Position numbers and translations under genes: made by a program
Shown: positions 1-6,957 of the stretch, piece by piece
How the letters are laid out: every line of letters begins with the position of its first letter
Position numbering within the stretch: the first letter of the stretch is position 1
Notes under the pieces: model-generated
The model's database searches: none
What the model was told of the DNA's origin: nothing
What the model saw: only the letters and a program-made list of their open reading frames with translations
NCBI GenBank assembly: GCA_030638405.1
Contig: DAOWER010000189.1
Coordinates: 1-11,762, forward strand
Direction: 5' to 3'
Origin: Candidatus Eiseniibacteriota bacterium
Lineage (GTDB): Bacteria; Joyebacterota; Joyebacteria; Joyebacterales; Joyebacteraceae
Length of the DNA stretch: 11,762 nucleotides

Positions 1-22
1 CTGAGAAACGCTCAACGCAATG

Positions 23-46
23 CGCCCGCGGAGAAATCCGCGGGCG
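23..46. terminator. Strong GC hairpin, candidate bidirectional terminator
   Basis: A perfect 10-bp inverted repeat (CGCCCGCGGA / TCCGCGGGCG) closes a GAAA loop, which is very stable for such a short element. On the plus strand it is followed by TTCGTTCGT, a weakly T-rich tail, so it may end a plus-strand gene lying left of the window. It also sits about 78 bases past the stop of the minus-strand SGNH gene, so it could end that transcript too, although the minus-side tail (CATTGCGTTG) is not a U tract. Confidence 0.55.
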
Positions 47-123
47 TTCGTTCGTACGGCGATGTCCGGGTTCGCGCGGAGCGCACGGCGCGGCCGTGCC
101 GGCCGCGGGGCGCGGTGGTCGCG

Positions 124-1143
124 TCAGTCCAGGTCACGGATCACCGCGGCGAGTTCTGTGCCGATGATCCGGTGCGCCTCCACACCCCAGACGTGCCCCT
201 CCGGGGACTTGGGGTGAGGCTTCCCCTCGAACCAGTCGAGGACCTCGCAGTAGATGACCAGTCCCTCTGAATCAAGCTCGCCCACTTTCTCCTCGATGAA
301 TGGGAATCCGGACATCTGCCCGTCCACCGAAATGACGATGAACTTGATGCCGCGCTCGCTCAGGTCGCGCGCGAAGAATTCCAGCAGCTCGTTGTAGAGC
401 CTCTCTTCAACGGGCACCGCGTCAGGATCGGTCTCGCCCGCGCGACGCATGGCCTCCGTGAGGGTCGGCCTGGCGAACCTCATGTACAGCGGATTCCGGA
501 TGAGGTTGTACAGCTGGCTCCTCTGTATCTTCGAGTCGGAGAGAAAGCGCTTCAGGAAGTTCAGACCGAACCTGGAATCGTGGAAGACGAACCTCCCGTT
601 CTCGACGGTCGTCACCCTGTTCTTGTAGTTGTCCCTCGGGTCGTTGTCGCAGAACTGGACGACAATCACGCTCGGGTCATACAGCCTCCCGAACTCGTAG
701 AAGCGCCTGATGTGCTGCGTCAGACCCCACCCGCCCACGGAGAAGTTGACGGTGTCGTAGCCGTCGCCGAGTTTCTCCGACAGGACGGCCGCGTAGACCT
801 CGTTGTCGTTCACGCCGGTTCCGAAGGAATACGAGTCCCCGAGAACCAGCACGTTCACCCGCTCGTAGCTGTTGGAGAGGGGTATCAGCTCCCCTCGGCA
901 CTGGTTGGCGTTCGTCGTGTAGATGAACCGCCAGTGCCCCGGCCGCTCGTGGACCATCTCCCTGTCGGGGAAGAGCATCGTGCCGTACTTCGACGAGAAC
1001 TGCCACCTGGGGTACATTGAGTGCTGCGGCCGTATCAGCCTGACCATCAGCTCGCCCACCGCGGCCACTACGACGATAACGATGAGCACCGCGATCAACG
1101 TGGCGAGGAACCGCTTACCGCGCGACAGGCGACCGCCTTCCAT
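124..1143 (-). CDS. Membrane-anchored SGNH/GDSL-family hydrolase (second of a tandem pair)
   Basis: This 339-residue protein has one N-terminal membrane segment (about residues 11-36, after a basic start), followed by an SGNH-fold domain probably facing the periplasm. SGNH enzymes are serine esterases or acyltransferases that often act on acetyl groups of envelope or extracellular glycans. Visible blocks are LGDS at 101-104 (nucleophile Ser104), the SVGGWG turn with Gly137/138, and CDND with Asn167. The C-terminal block is unusual: around 310-324 there are several His (310, 317, 324) and no clear D-x-H pair, so the catalytic His and acid are uncertain (E315/H317 is the best match). The ATG at 1143 is preceded by AGGA at a 5-base spacing. 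The gene lies 51 bases after a related gene on the same strand, so the two are probably co-transcribed paralogs. Family assignment is firm; substrate is unknown. No MBOAT acetyltransferase partner is visible. Confidence 0.85.
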   Translation of the reverse strand: MEGGRLSRGKRFLATLIAVLIVIVVVAAVGELMVRLIRPQHSMYPRWQFSSKYGTMLFPDREMVHERPGHWRFIYTTNANQCRGELIPLSNSYERVNVLVLGDSYSFGTGVNDNEVYAAVLSEKLGDGYDTVNFSVGGWGLTQHIRRFYEFGRLYDPSVIVVQFCDNDPRDNYKNRVTTVENGRFVFHDSRFGLNFLKRFLSDSKIQRSQLYNLIRNPLYMRFARPTLTEAMRRAGETDPDAVPVEERLYNELLEFFARDLSERGIKFIVISVDGQMSGFPFIEEKVGELDSEGLVIYCEVLDWFEGKPHPKSPEGHVWGVEAHRIIGTELAAVIRDLD

Positions 1144-1194
1144 GTGTGTCCTTTCTCCAGTCCGGGCCTCCGGCCCCGGCGCAGGTACCGCCGA

Positions 1195-2325
1195 CTACTC
1201 GTCTACGTCCGGCGTCAGAGCCGCTCCGTGCATCTCCAGTATCGCGTCGCCGACCGCCATGCCCGCCATCAGGTGCGAGAACGGAGTCCAGTGTCCGTCG
1301 CCGTGGACGACGCGAAGGGCGATCAGACCGTCGTACCGGCTCAGGATGGGTACCGTGTCCACGTAGACATCGGTGACCCGGTCGATGTCCCCTTCACCCC
1401 GCCACGGGAAAGCACGCTCGAGGTCCCGGCTGGCGATGTCCAGAAGCACGAAGTCCGCGCCGTTCTCCCTGCACACGTCGTACACACGCTCGACGAGCGC
1501 CCTGCCCAGGTCGATCTTGTACTCCTCGACCGAGGGACCGGCCTCGGCTTCTCCCCCGCCGGAAGCCTCCAGAGCCGCCATCTTCTTCTTGAGAAGCCGC
1601 TGCTTGAAGTAGACCGTTGCCACGTTGTTCAGGTAGTTGTGCAGATAGGAGCGCTCGCTGAGGAAGCGGTAGAGCCCGAACGAGTTGAGGAGGTTCCGAA
1701 TCCGAATGGCCGGGACGTACTCCGTCCTGTTGAGCACGAGTTCCCCGTCCTTCAGGCGATAGAGGTCGGCCTTGAGATTGTCGTCGAGGTCGTTCCCGTA
1801 GTAGCCGAGCACGACGACGTCGGGGTCGTACTTGACGCCCTCCTGCTCGAGCAGGACCAGCGCCTCTGCCGTGCTGCTGCCCGACATGCCCGCGTTGATG
1901 ACCTGAGCCGGAAGTCCCCGCCCGTCCAGGTAGCGCTCGAGGACCGCCGAGTACGTCTCGTCCTGAGCGGACTCGTATCCGACCGTGAACGAGTCGCCCA
2001 GCACGAACACTCGCAGCTCGCCCTCGGGTTTCCCGTGGTCGAACTCCCGTGTGTCGCGGAATCCCTGCCCGTTGATGAAGAACTCCCACCGCCCGTCCGC
2101 GCTCTTGTGCCAGTAGTGCGAGTTGGGCACGTTGCCCCGGATGTGGAATTCTCCGTAGTGCACGTCGGTCACGTAGCGGGGGAAGAGGGCGATCTTGTCC
2201 CTGTGTATGGCGAAGACCAGCGCCTCTCCGATCAGGTAGATGACGACGAGAGTGACCAGGAGAGTCAGAAGCGACTGGCCGAACCGCTTGAGCCTGCCCG
2301 TGAACGACTTCCCGCTTGTTCCCAT
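1195..2325 (-). CDS. Membrane-anchored SGNH/GDSL-family hydrolase (first of a tandem pair)
   Basis: This is a 376-residue protein starting MGTSGKSF. The reading frame is open to 2376, but the ATG at 2325 has an ideal AAGGAG at 2332-2337, seven bases away on the minus strand, and places a basic N-terminus directly before a membrane helix at about 17-40. The SGNH blocks are clear: LGDS at 109-112 (nucleophile Ser112), NAGMSG with Gly146, YYGND with oxyanion-type Asn178, and GDGHW with Asp343 and His345 as the likely acid/base pair. A KKK-rich, Glu/Gly-rich stretch at 246-268 looks like a flexible insertion. The early FINGQGFRD motif (83-91) resembles a segment seen in SGNH proteins of exopolysaccharide and envelope modification systems. 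A plausible role is acyl-group removal or transfer on a surface glycan; the substrate cannot be read from sequence. It is the promoter-proximal gene of the pair. Confidence 0.87.
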   Translation of the reverse strand: MGTSGKSFTGRLKRFGQSLLTLLVTLVVIYLIGEALVFAIHRDKIALFPRYVTDVHYGEFHIRGNVPNSHYWHKSADGRWEFFINGQGFRDTREFDHGKPEGELRVFVLGDSFTVGYESAQDETYSAVLERYLDGRGLPAQVINAGMSGSSTAEALVLLEQEGVKYDPDVVVLGYYGNDLDDNLKADLYRLKDGELVLNRTEYVPAIRIRNLLNSFGLYRFLSERSYLHNYLNNVATVYFKQRLLKKKMAALEASGGGEAEAGPSVEEYKIDLGRALVERVYDVCRENGADFVLLDIASRDLERAFPWRGEGDIDRVTDVYVDTVPILSRYDGLIALRVVHGDGHWTPFSHLMAGMAVGDAILEMHGAALTPDVDE

Positions 2326-2331
2326 TCGGCA

Positions 2332-2337
2332 CTCCTT
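2332..2337 (-). promoter_or_regulatory. Shine-Dalgarno that fixes the start of the first SGNH gene
   Basis: AAGGAG on the minus strand lies six bases before the ATG at 2325. It supports that start over the in-frame ATG at 2376, which would add 17 residues without a membrane-like character and would sit at or just before the predicted transcription start. Confidence 0.7.
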
Positions 2338-2384
2338 CAGGACATGAGGAGGAAGAGGCCGGCCGCGATGGGCCACGTTTCATA

Positions 2385-2413
2385 ATGATACAGGGAACTG
2401 GCGAGCCCCTCAA
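2385..2413 (-). promoter_or_regulatory. Sigma70-like promoter for the SGNH gene pair
   Basis: On the minus strand, TTGAGG (2408-2413) and TATCAT (2385-2390) are separated by exactly 17 bases. This matches four of six and five of six consensus positions and sits in a locally AT-richer patch of a GC-rich genome. Transcription would begin near 2378, giving a leader of about 50 bases. Confidence 0.5.
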
Positions 2414-2469
2414 GAAGCGTGTGCGGAGGACACGAGTCGCGCTCTTCTTCGCACAGCCGCCCTCCGCGG

Positions 2470-2478
2470 TGCTATGCT
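2470..2478 (+). promoter_or_regulatory. Possible extended -10 promoter for larA
   Basis: TGC-TATGCT on the plus strand fits an extended -10 element (TGnTATnnT), 30 bases before the larA ATG. No good -35 is present: the best is TTCGCA with an over-long 19-base spacer. If real, the leader would be only about 25 bases, and the two promoters in this 183-base divergent gap would be separate. Confidence 0.3.
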
Positions 2479-2508
2479 CCTGGAGAGGATCTCGCTCACG
2501 GAGCTGCC

Positions 2509-3474
2509 ATGAGACTCGACATTCCCTACGGCAGAGGCTCGGTCACCGTAGAACTCGACGACGCGAACGTCGCGGGCGTCGTCCTGGCGACGCATGTGGA
2601 GCGCGGGGACGAGCGGGAGATCCTCGCGGCGGCGCTCTCCCGCCCCGTCGGCTCGGCGCCTCTGAACGCATTCCTCGCAGGATCCACCGACACGGTCGTC
2701 ATCGTCAACGACGCCAAGAGACCCACCCCCACCGCGAAGGTGCTGGACCTCATCCGCCCGGAGCTGGAGGAAGTCGGCGAGCTCACGTTCGTCATCGCGA
2801 CGGGGACTCACCGGCCACCCACTCCCGAGGAGACGGCCGCGATTCTCGGCGGCGCCGAGCGCATCCCGAGGGCGAGTGTCGTCGTGCACGACGCGACCAG
2901 CGCTGAGGACATGACGTATCTGGGACGGACCGCCAGAGGAACCGAGGTTCGCCTCAACAGACTGGTGGTGGACGCGGCCCGAATTGTCACCATCGGCTCG
3001 GTGGAGCCGCATTACTTCGCGGGTTTCACGGGCGGGAGGAAGACCTTCCTCCCCGGCGTGGCGGCATTCGAGACGGTTCGGCAGAACCACAGCCACTCGC
3101 TCGAACCCTCATCGTGCTTCATGGCGCTCGAAGCGGGTGGAATCCTCATCCTGGTCGCAGAGTGCCGCGAGGGTCCGGGGAACGACGCGTTCGTCGAGCA
3201 GTTGAGGTCCGCCGACTCACCCGAGGACGTCGCGCAGCTGGTCGGAGAACACTACAGCCTAGGGGACCACAAGGCCGTCAAGCTCGCCGAGCTTGTGATG
3301 GGAGCCGAGATATGGGCCGTGACGGAACTCCCCGATGAGACGCTCGAGAGCATCTTCTTCCGCCCGTTCGCGCGCGTCCAGGACGCGCTTGACGTGGCCC
3401 TCAAGAAGAAGGGACCCGATGCCCGGGTCCTCTTTCTGATGGACGCATGCACGACCGTGCCGCGTCTCCCCTGA
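2509..3474 (+). CDS. larA: LarA-family nickel-pincer racemase/epimerase, internally shortened
   Basis: LarA enzymes use the nickel-pincer nucleotide (NPN) to racemise or epimerise 2-hydroxyacids by hydride transfer. This 321-residue protein keeps the N-terminal signature: NDAKRPTP at 67-74 (Asp68 and Arg71 as in the substrate-side D-x-x-R-P motif), ATGTHRP with His101, and a cofactor motif at 166-194 with His168, Lys178 and His194. These are spaced +10 and +16 exactly like His174, Lys184 (cofactor linkage) and His200 (nickel ligand) of Lactobacillus plantarum LarA. After His194 the sequence jumps within about 12 residues to the GG-x-I-L-x-V-A segment that normally follows about 107 residues later. 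About 95 residues are missing, including the region holding Gln295 and Lys298, which accounts for 321 versus 424 residues. The frame stays open and the C-terminus looks complete. GGAG at 2500-2503 supports the ATG. It is the only visible client for the neighbouring cofactor genes. It may be a divergent active form, an inactive remnant or an assembly deletion. Confidence 0.88.
   Translation: MRLDIPYGRGSVTVELDDANVAGVVLATHVERGDEREILAAALSRPVGSAPLNAFLAGSTDTVVIVNDAKRPTPTAKVLDLIRPELEEVGELTFVIATGTHRPPTPEETAAILGGAERIPRASVVVHDATSAEDMTYLGRTARGTEVRLNRLVVDAARIVTIGSVEPHYFAGFTGGRKTFLPGVAAFETVRQNHSHSLEPSSCFMALEAGGILILVAECREGPGNDAFVEQLRSADSPEDVAQLVGEHYSLGDHKAVKLAELVMGAEIWAVTELPDETLESIFFRPFARVQDALDVALKKKGPDARVLFLMDACTTVPRLP
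3403..3437. terminator. Bidirectional terminator-like hairpin inside the 3' end of larA
   Basis: A perfect 7-bp stem, GGACCCG (3412-3418) and CGGGTCC (3424-3430), closes a 5-base loop. On the plus strand it is followed by TCTTTCT; on the minus strand it is followed by CTTCTTCTTGA. It lies about 60 bases beyond the minus-strand transporter stop, so it is a natural end for the lar maturation operon. It lies 44 bases before the larA stop, so as a plus-strand terminator it would cut larA short unless translating ribosomes mask it. Confidence 0.4.
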
Positions 3475-3488
3475 TCGCTTCACACTCA

Positions 3489-4940
3489 CTACGTCGGGAA
3501 CACACCGAACACCTTGCTCGTAATGAAGTAGACGAGCAGCGTCATGACCACGATCCCGATCAGGTGCAGCCTGAAGCCCGTCCGCATCATGTCGGACATT
3601 TTGAGTTTGCCGGAGCCGTACACGATGGCGTTCGGCGGGGTCGAGACCGGCAGCATGAACACGTTCGAGCACGCGACGGTCGCGGGGACCGCGAGCAGGT
3701 AGGGCGGCACCCCGAGGGCGGCCGCGACCGCTATCAGGATCGGGATCATCATGTTCGCCACGGCGGTGTTCGACGCGATCTCGCTCAGGAAGGACGCGAT
3801 CACGGCAACGATGAGGATGAGCAGAAGCGGGTGGAGCGAGCCGGACAGCGGCAGCGAGCCCGCGATCCACTGGGCCGTTCCGGACGCGAACAGGCCCTTG
3901 CCCAGCGCCAGTCCCCCGCCGAACAGGTAGAGCGTTCCGAACGAGATGGACCTCGTGTCGGCCCAGACGAGCGGGAACTCCCACTTCCTGACGTTCGTGG
4001 GGACGACGAACAGGAGGAGGGCGCAGGATATCGCGATGAGCGAATCGTCGAACCGCGCCTGCAGCGTGGCCATGAACGGGAGCGGGATCGCGTCCCAGAA
4101 CGGGCGAGTCAGCCAGAGGACCGCCACCATAACGAACGCGACGATCGTGTACTTCCCGCCCAGCGACATCGGGCCGAGCGCCTTCCTCTCCTCCTCGAGC
4201 ACCTCCCCTCCGGTGATGGTCCTGACCTTCGGCTTGTGAGTCCACCAGAGGAACCACCAGGTGAGCGGCAGCATGACGACGGCGAACGGCAACCCGACCT
4301 TGAGCCATTCGAAGAACGTGATCTCACGCCCGAGGAGCGACTGGGAGAAGCCGGCGAGCAGGACGTTGGGCGGAGTCCCGACCAGCGTCGCCACGCCGCC
4401 GATGGTGGCCGCATAGGCTATCCCTAAGAGCAGCACCGCGCCGTAGCGCGACTCCGCCTGGAGCTGCGAGTTCGTGAGTACCGCCAGAGCTATCGGAAGC
4501 ATCATGGCCGTCGTGGCCGTGTTCGAGAGGAAGGCGGACAGAAACGCGGTCAGCCCCATGAAGTACAGGACGAGCATCTTCGAGTCGCCGCCGACGCGCC
4601 CGAGGATCGCGAGCGCGAGCCTGCGGTCGATGCCCCACTTCATCATGGAGCGCGCGATGATGAACCCGCCGAGGAAGAGGAACACCAACCTGTTGGCGTA
4701 CTGCGAGAGCGCTTCCTGAAGCGGAAGGATACCGAGGAGCGGCAGGAGAATGGCCGGGACGAGCGAGGTCGCGTAGATGGAGATCGCCTCGGTGCCCCAC
4801 CACACGGCGCACAACGCCAGGACCGCGAGCGTCCGCTTGATCTGGACGTCGATGGCGAGCGGCGCGACCATGAGAATGACGAAGATGGCGATCCCGCCGA
4901 CGAAGCCTATCTTGCTCTTGAGTGTCGTGAGCGCGCTCAC
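3489..4940 (-). CDS. DASS/SLC13-family anion:Na+ symporter (likely di- or hydroxycarboxylate)
   Basis: This 483-residue inner-membrane carrier has many hydrophobic helices and the inverted-repeat hallmarks of the divalent anion:Na+ symporter family. There are two SNT motifs, Ser139-Asn140-Thr141 (followed by ATTAMMLP) and Ser390-Asn391-Thr392 (followed by AVANMMIP), each paired with a downstream x-TPPN loop: GTPPN at 188-192 and STPPN at 433-437. In the characterised homolog VcINDY these elements bind Na+ and the substrate carboxylate. The family carries succinate, malate, citrate, tartrate or sulfate. Placement at the end of the NPN operon suggests uptake or exchange of the LarA substrate, favouring a hydroxy-dicarboxylate; this is inference. 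The start is a GTG overlapping the larC TGA by four bases, implying translational coupling. It converges on larA with a 14-base gap. Confidence 0.93.
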   Translation of the reverse strand: MSALTTLKSKIGFVGGIAIFVILMVAPLAIDVQIKRTLAVLALCAVWWGTEAISIYATSLVPAILLPLLGILPLQEALSQYANRLVFLFLGGFIIARSMMKWGIDRRLALAILGRVGGDSKMLVLYFMGLTAFLSAFLSNTATTAMMLPIALAVLTNSQLQAESRYGAVLLLGIAYAATIGGVATLVGTPPNVLLAGFSQSLLGREITFFEWLKVGLPFAVVMLPLTWWFLWWTHKPKVRTITGGEVLEEERKALGPMSLGGKYTIVAFVMVAVLWLTRPFWDAIPLPFMATLQARFDDSLIAISCALLLFVVPTNVRKWEFPLVWADTRSISFGTLYLFGGGLALGKGLFASGTAQWIAGSLPLSGSLHPLLLILIVAVIASFLSEIASNTAVANMMIPILIAVAAALGVPPYLLAVPATVACSNVFMLPVSTPPNAIVYGSGKLKMSDMMRTGFRLHLIGIVVMTLLVYFITSKVFGVFPT

Positions 4941-6205
4941 GCTTCCGCGCCCTCCGTGGGAAGCTCACTCCGGTCGCCGTTGCCGCTCCTGTCCAGCGCG
5001 GCCCTTGCGACCCTTGCCACCTCGTCGTACACGTCCTTCAGCGGAATGCCTCGCTCGAGCGCGATCTTCCTCACGCTCTCATACTCCGGCGCCGCGTTCG
5101 CTATCCGTCCCTCGTGCATGCTCATCTTGACCACAACGGGGCCGAATCTGGTGTCGACCTCGACGGTCTCTCTCTCGAGCTTCTGCCGACGCAGCGCGCC
5201 TACGCGCACGCCGAGCGTGGTCGTCTCCTTGAACAGAGTGGCGACGACAGCGTCCTCCTCGGCCGGACGAGCGAGCACGCTCAGCAGCGTTCCGGGGCGA
5301 TTCTTCTTCATGAAGACCGGCGTGGTGTAGACGTCGAGCACACCCTGTGACAGGAGAAGCTCACAGACGTACCCGATGACTTCCGGGCTCATGTCGTCGA
5401 TGTTGGTCTCGATGAGCACTACCTCGTCGGCCTCGTATCCGCTGTCAGCCTGCCCGATGGTCACGCGCAGGAGGTTCGGGATGGGAAGGTCCCTGCTTCC
5501 GGCGCCGTAGCCCGTCGATTCGATCCGCATGGCCGGCATCGGGCCGAATCGCCCGGCCCGCGGTCCGGCAGCGCTCCCCGTGACTGGTTCGCCGCCTCCC
5601 GCCGCGAGCGTCCTGACGATGGCGACGCCGGTGGGGGTCGCAAGCTCGGACTCGATCCCGCGCGACACCACCGGGACTCCCTCGAGCAGCGCGAGGGTCG
5701 CCGGGGCGGGAACCGGGAGCGTTCCGTGAGCGCATTCGAGGAAGCCGGTGCCCACGTGGATCTTCGACGAGCGCACCTCGTCGACGCCCATCAGCTTCAG
5801 GCCGGCAACCGACGACACGACGTCGACTATCGCGTCGAGCCCGCCGACCTCGTGCAGGTGGATCGTATCGACGCTCGCGTTGTGGATCCTGGCCTCGACT
5901 CGGGCGAGCGCCAGCAGTATCTCTGCGCTGGCCCGCTTGACGTCCTCGTCCAGCGAGCTGTCCTCGACGATCCTGACGATCTCGGCGGCGCTTCTCGAGA
6001 CGCCCTCTTCTTCGGTGACGACGTCGAACTTCGTGCCCGAGATGCCGTTCTTCTCCGTTTTCCGTGCCTCGACCCTGTAGCCGCCGACGTCGAGCTTCGC
6101 AAGCTCACGCTCGAGATCCGGAAGGGCCAGCCCCGCATCGAGCAGAGCGCCGACGATCATGTCGCCGGCCACGCCCGCAAAGCAATCGAAGTATGCGATT
6201 CTCAT
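4937..6205 (-). CDS. larC: LarC, nickel insertase (pyridinium-3,5-bisthiocarboxylate mononucleotide nickel chelatase)
   Basis: LarC is a CTP-dependent cyclometallase that inserts nickel into the dithiolated pyridinium nucleotide, the last step of NPN synthesis in the cytoplasm. The protein has 422 residues. Diagnostic stretches are FDCFAGVAGDM at 6-16, HLHEVGG at 116-122, GTGF followed by HGTLPVPAPAT at 152-170, ELATPTG at 187-193, GYGAG at 232-236, and in the C-terminal half ETNIDDMSPE at 266-275 and TPVFMKKNRPGTLL at 295-308 (the CTP-binding half). Both halves lie in one continuous frame, unlike L. plantarum where LarC1 and LarC2 are joined by programmed frameshifting. The His-rich insertion found in many LarC proteins is absent; nickel delivery may instead rest on the His-rich permease. 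Its ATG overlaps the larB stop (ATGA) and its stop overlaps the transporter's GTG. Assignment is firm. Confidence 0.96.
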   Translation of the reverse strand: MRIAYFDCFAGVAGDMIVGALLDAGLALPDLERELAKLDVGGYRVEARKTEKNGISGTKFDVVTEEEGVSRSAAEIVRIVEDSSLDEDVKRASAEILLALARVEARIHNASVDTIHLHEVGGLDAIVDVVSSVAGLKLMGVDEVRSSKIHVGTGFLECAHGTLPVPAPATLALLEGVPVVSRGIESELATPTGVAIVRTLAAGGGEPVTGSAAGPRAGRFGPMPAMRIESTGYGAGSRDLPIPNLLRVTIGQADSGYEADEVVLIETNIDDMSPEVIGYVCELLLSQGVLDVYTTPVFMKKNRPGTLLSVLARPAEEDAVVATLFKETTTLGVRVGALRRQKLERETVEVDTRFGPVVVKMSMHEGRIANAAPEYESVRKIALERGIPLKDVYDEVARVARAALDRSGNGDRSELPTEGAEA

Positions 6206-6957
6206 GGCGCCTCACACGTTCGGTTGATCACGCTTGCCATGTATCCCGCCCCGAAGCCGTTGTCGATGTTGACGACGGCGACGCCCGGGGCGCAGCTGTT
6301 GAGCATAGTGAGCAGAGCGGACAGGCCGTGAAAGCTGGCGCCGTAGCCGACGCTCGTCGGAACGGCAATGACGGGTCGGTCCACCAGCCCGCCGACGATA
6401 CTGGCGAGTGCTCCCTCCATTCCGGCGACGACCACCAGGACGTTCGCTTCAGAGAGCTTCTCCCCGTGGGAAAGAAGCCTGTGGAGACCGGCGACCCCGA
6501 CATCGTACAGCCGCTCGACCGCGTTTCCCATCGCCTCCGCGGTGACGGCCGCTTCCTCCGCGACCGGCTGATCGGAAGTGCCGGCGCTGACGACGAGTAT
6601 CGCCTTCTCCGACCGCTTCTCTCTCCGCTCCCCGACGAGGATGATCCTGGCGGACTCGTGGTAGACGGAATCGCTTCGAACTGCCTTCACGGCATCGTAC
6701 ACGCCGGGGTCCGCGCGCGTTCCCATCATGAAGCCGTCCGCCGGAAGGCTCCGGACCACTCCGGTTATCTGCTCGATGGTCTTCCCCTGGCAGAAGACGA
6801 CCTCAGGGAAGCCGGTTCGGAGGTCTCTGTGCGTGTCTATCTTGGCGAAGCCGAGGTCCTCGTAGGGAAGGCGCCTGAGGACATCGAGCGCCTCGTCGAC
6901 GCCGGTCGCCCCGGCGCTCACCTTCTCCAGAAGGTCCCTGATGCTGTCCGTGTTCAA
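6202..6957 (-). CDS. larB: LarB, nicotinic acid adenine dinucleotide carboxylase/hydrolase
   Basis: LarB starts NPN synthesis: it carboxylates C5 of the pyridine ring of nicotinic acid adenine dinucleotide and releases AMP, giving pyridinium-3,5-biscarboxylic acid mononucleotide. The 251-residue protein has the typical N-terminal LarB part with THRDLRTGFPEVVFCQGKT at 42-60, then a PurE-like domain: SAGTSD at 124-129, VAGMEGALASIVGGL at 177-191, VPTSVGYG at 199-206 and a Cys-containing segment at 219-238. Cys222 matches the cysteine (221 in L. plantarum LarB) reported to attack the pyridine ring. The start is TTG at 6957, overlapping the larE stop (TTGA), with GGGGATCGG just upstream; an N-terminus at this point fits family length. 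A weak start codon plus coupling may hold LarB below LarE. Assignment is firm. Confidence 0.95.
   Translation of the reverse strand: MNTDSIRDLLEKVSAGATGVDEALDVLRRLPYEDLGFAKIDTHRDLRTGFPEVVFCQGKTIEQITGVVRSLPADGFMMGTRADPGVYDAVKAVRSDSVYHESARIILVGERREKRSEKAILVVSAGTSDQPVAEEAAVTAEAMGNAVERLYDVGVAGLHRLLSHGEKLSEANVLVVVAGMEGALASIVGGLVDRPVIAVPTSVGYGASFHGLSALLTMLNSCAPGVAVVNIDNGFGAGYMASVINRTCEAP

Noticed and set aside
1021..2385. A 454-codon open frame on the plus strand opposite the SGNH genes
   Set aside because: It is rich in Arg, Val, Asp and His with no recognisable domain, lies opposite two clear SGNH genes, and is the usual antisense by-product of GC-rich third positions.
2509..3474. larA as an obviously frameshifted pseudogene
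   Set aside because: The frame is intact from a good ribosome binding site to a family-typical C-terminus. The change is an in-frame internal loss, so it is kept as a coding gene with a warning.
3447..4427. A 326-codon plus-strand open frame opposite the DASS transporter
   Set aside because: The composition (Arg/Glu/Asp/His-rich) and the lack of any motif mark it as an antisense shadow of a well-supported membrane protein.
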